DNA from: a virus | IMG/VR virus record: IMGVR_UViG_3300020439_000052 | Location: 1 to 28,123 of that record | Direction: 5' to 3' (one strand) | DNA length: 28,123 nucleotides | In this document: positions 27,920 through 28,123 of the stretch, piece after piece | How the letters are laid out: each line of letters begins with the position of its first letter | How positions within the stretch are numbered: the first letter of the stretch is position 1 | Program-made: the position numbers and the translations under genes | The notes under the pieces: generated by a model | Databases searched by the model: none | Told to the model about the DNA's origin: nothing | Seen by the model: the letters and a program-made list of their open reading frames with translations, nothing else

Positions 27920-28123
27920 TTATAAGTTTAAAGTTCTCCTAAGATTTACAGTATCTGCTCGAGTAAAGTCTTGGTAACTTTCTTTTAATTTCTCTGGCAT
28001 ATCTATCCACTCAATAGATGCACCTGTTTCCTCACACACCTTTAAGGCAACCTCATAAAAACTTTTCTCAAACCCTGTACCCATGTTCCAGACACCTGAC
28101 TTTTTTATAGAGAAAAATCTTTG
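27920..28123 (-). CDS. C-terminal part of an ADP-heptose 6-epimerase-like sugar epimerase
   Basis: Only the last 67 codons are in the window; the N-terminal NAD-binding half lies beyond the right edge. The sequence SGVWNMGTGFEKSFYEVA, and later IEWIDMPEKLKESYQDFTRADTVNLR, matches the C-terminal part of HldD/GmhD (RfaD) epimerases (E. coli: FNLGTG..SF..VA and FPDKLKGRYQ.FTQADLTNLR). HldD converts ADP-D-glycero- to ADP-L-glycero-manno-heptose for the LPS inner core. This protein ends soon after NLR, about 25-30 residues before the E. coli end, lacking the last helix. It sits just before the large repeat virion gene. The catalytic Tyr-Lys pair cannot be checked. It could act on another nucleotide sugar. 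Confidence 0.7.
   Translation of the reverse strand, partial: QRFFSIKKSGVWNMGTGFEKSFYEVALKVCEETGASIEWIDMPEKLKESYQDFTRADTVNLRRTLNL

Overview
The window is a stretch of a lytic, T7-supergroup-like tailed phage genome (podovirus type), AT-rich, tightly packed and with many start/stop overlaps. No host genes are evident. Support comes from a T7-type replication set (zinc/TOPRIM primase-helicase, family A DNA polymerase, ssDNA-binding protein candidate, endonuclease I), virion proteins of the internal or ejection type, and a lysis block. A B12-type (class II) ribonucleotide reductase, a MazG-like protein, a DUF1289 protein and no visible T7-type RNA polymerase gene resemble marine podoviruses of alphaproteobacteria (roseophage SIO1, cobavirus or HMO-2011-like). 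That placement is inference. An ADP-heptose-epimerase-like gene fragment at the right edge and the peptidoglycan hydrolases point to a Gram-negative host.

Layout. (1) 1-1973, minus strand: a lysis and accessory block read leftward: an 84-aa unknown, a membrane/coiled-coil protein, an EF-hand two-helix membrane protein (holin candidate), two very basic proteins, and the N-terminus of an M15-type endolysin. (2) 1974-3301: the only long gene-poor gap, holding at least three families of short repeats and dyads and a good minus-strand promoter. It is the best candidate for the replication origin and the divergent early control region. (3) 3302-9679, plus strand: about 25 mostly tiny genes, often coupled by ATGA, GTGA or TAATG overlaps, with two larger ones embedded: a Gp88-like cysteine-rich protein and an orphan C5-cytosine DNA methyltransferase. 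This looks like an early host-takeover and DNA-modification region. (4) 9651-15092, plus: the replication and recombination core (primase-helicase, polymerase, SSB candidate with terminator, Cas4/RecB-like nuclease, endonuclease I). (5) 15077-18718, plus: nucleotide metabolism (MazG-like, class II RNR, DUF3310 protein) plus DUF1289, a nuclease-like protein and small genes, ending in a row of hairpins and a strong terminator. (6) 18751-28123, minus: virion genes read toward that terminator: a 1162-aa ejection-type protein, 386-aa and 179-aa proteins, a GH24 lysozyme, a 1079-aa protein with 11-residue repeats, and the C-terminus of the sugar epimerase.

Read together: right-going genes make and recycle dNTPs, replicate and process phage DNA and may methylate it. 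Left-going genes on both flanks build the ejection apparatus and lyse the cell. No integrase, repressor, CRISPR array, tRNA or insertion sequence was seen. No single locus is clearly a new multi-gene defence or counter-defence system. The strongest oddities are the EF-hand holin candidate, the repeat-rich control region, the cluster of microgenes, the heptose-epimerase-like gene and departures from the T7 residues in the polymerase and primase active sites.
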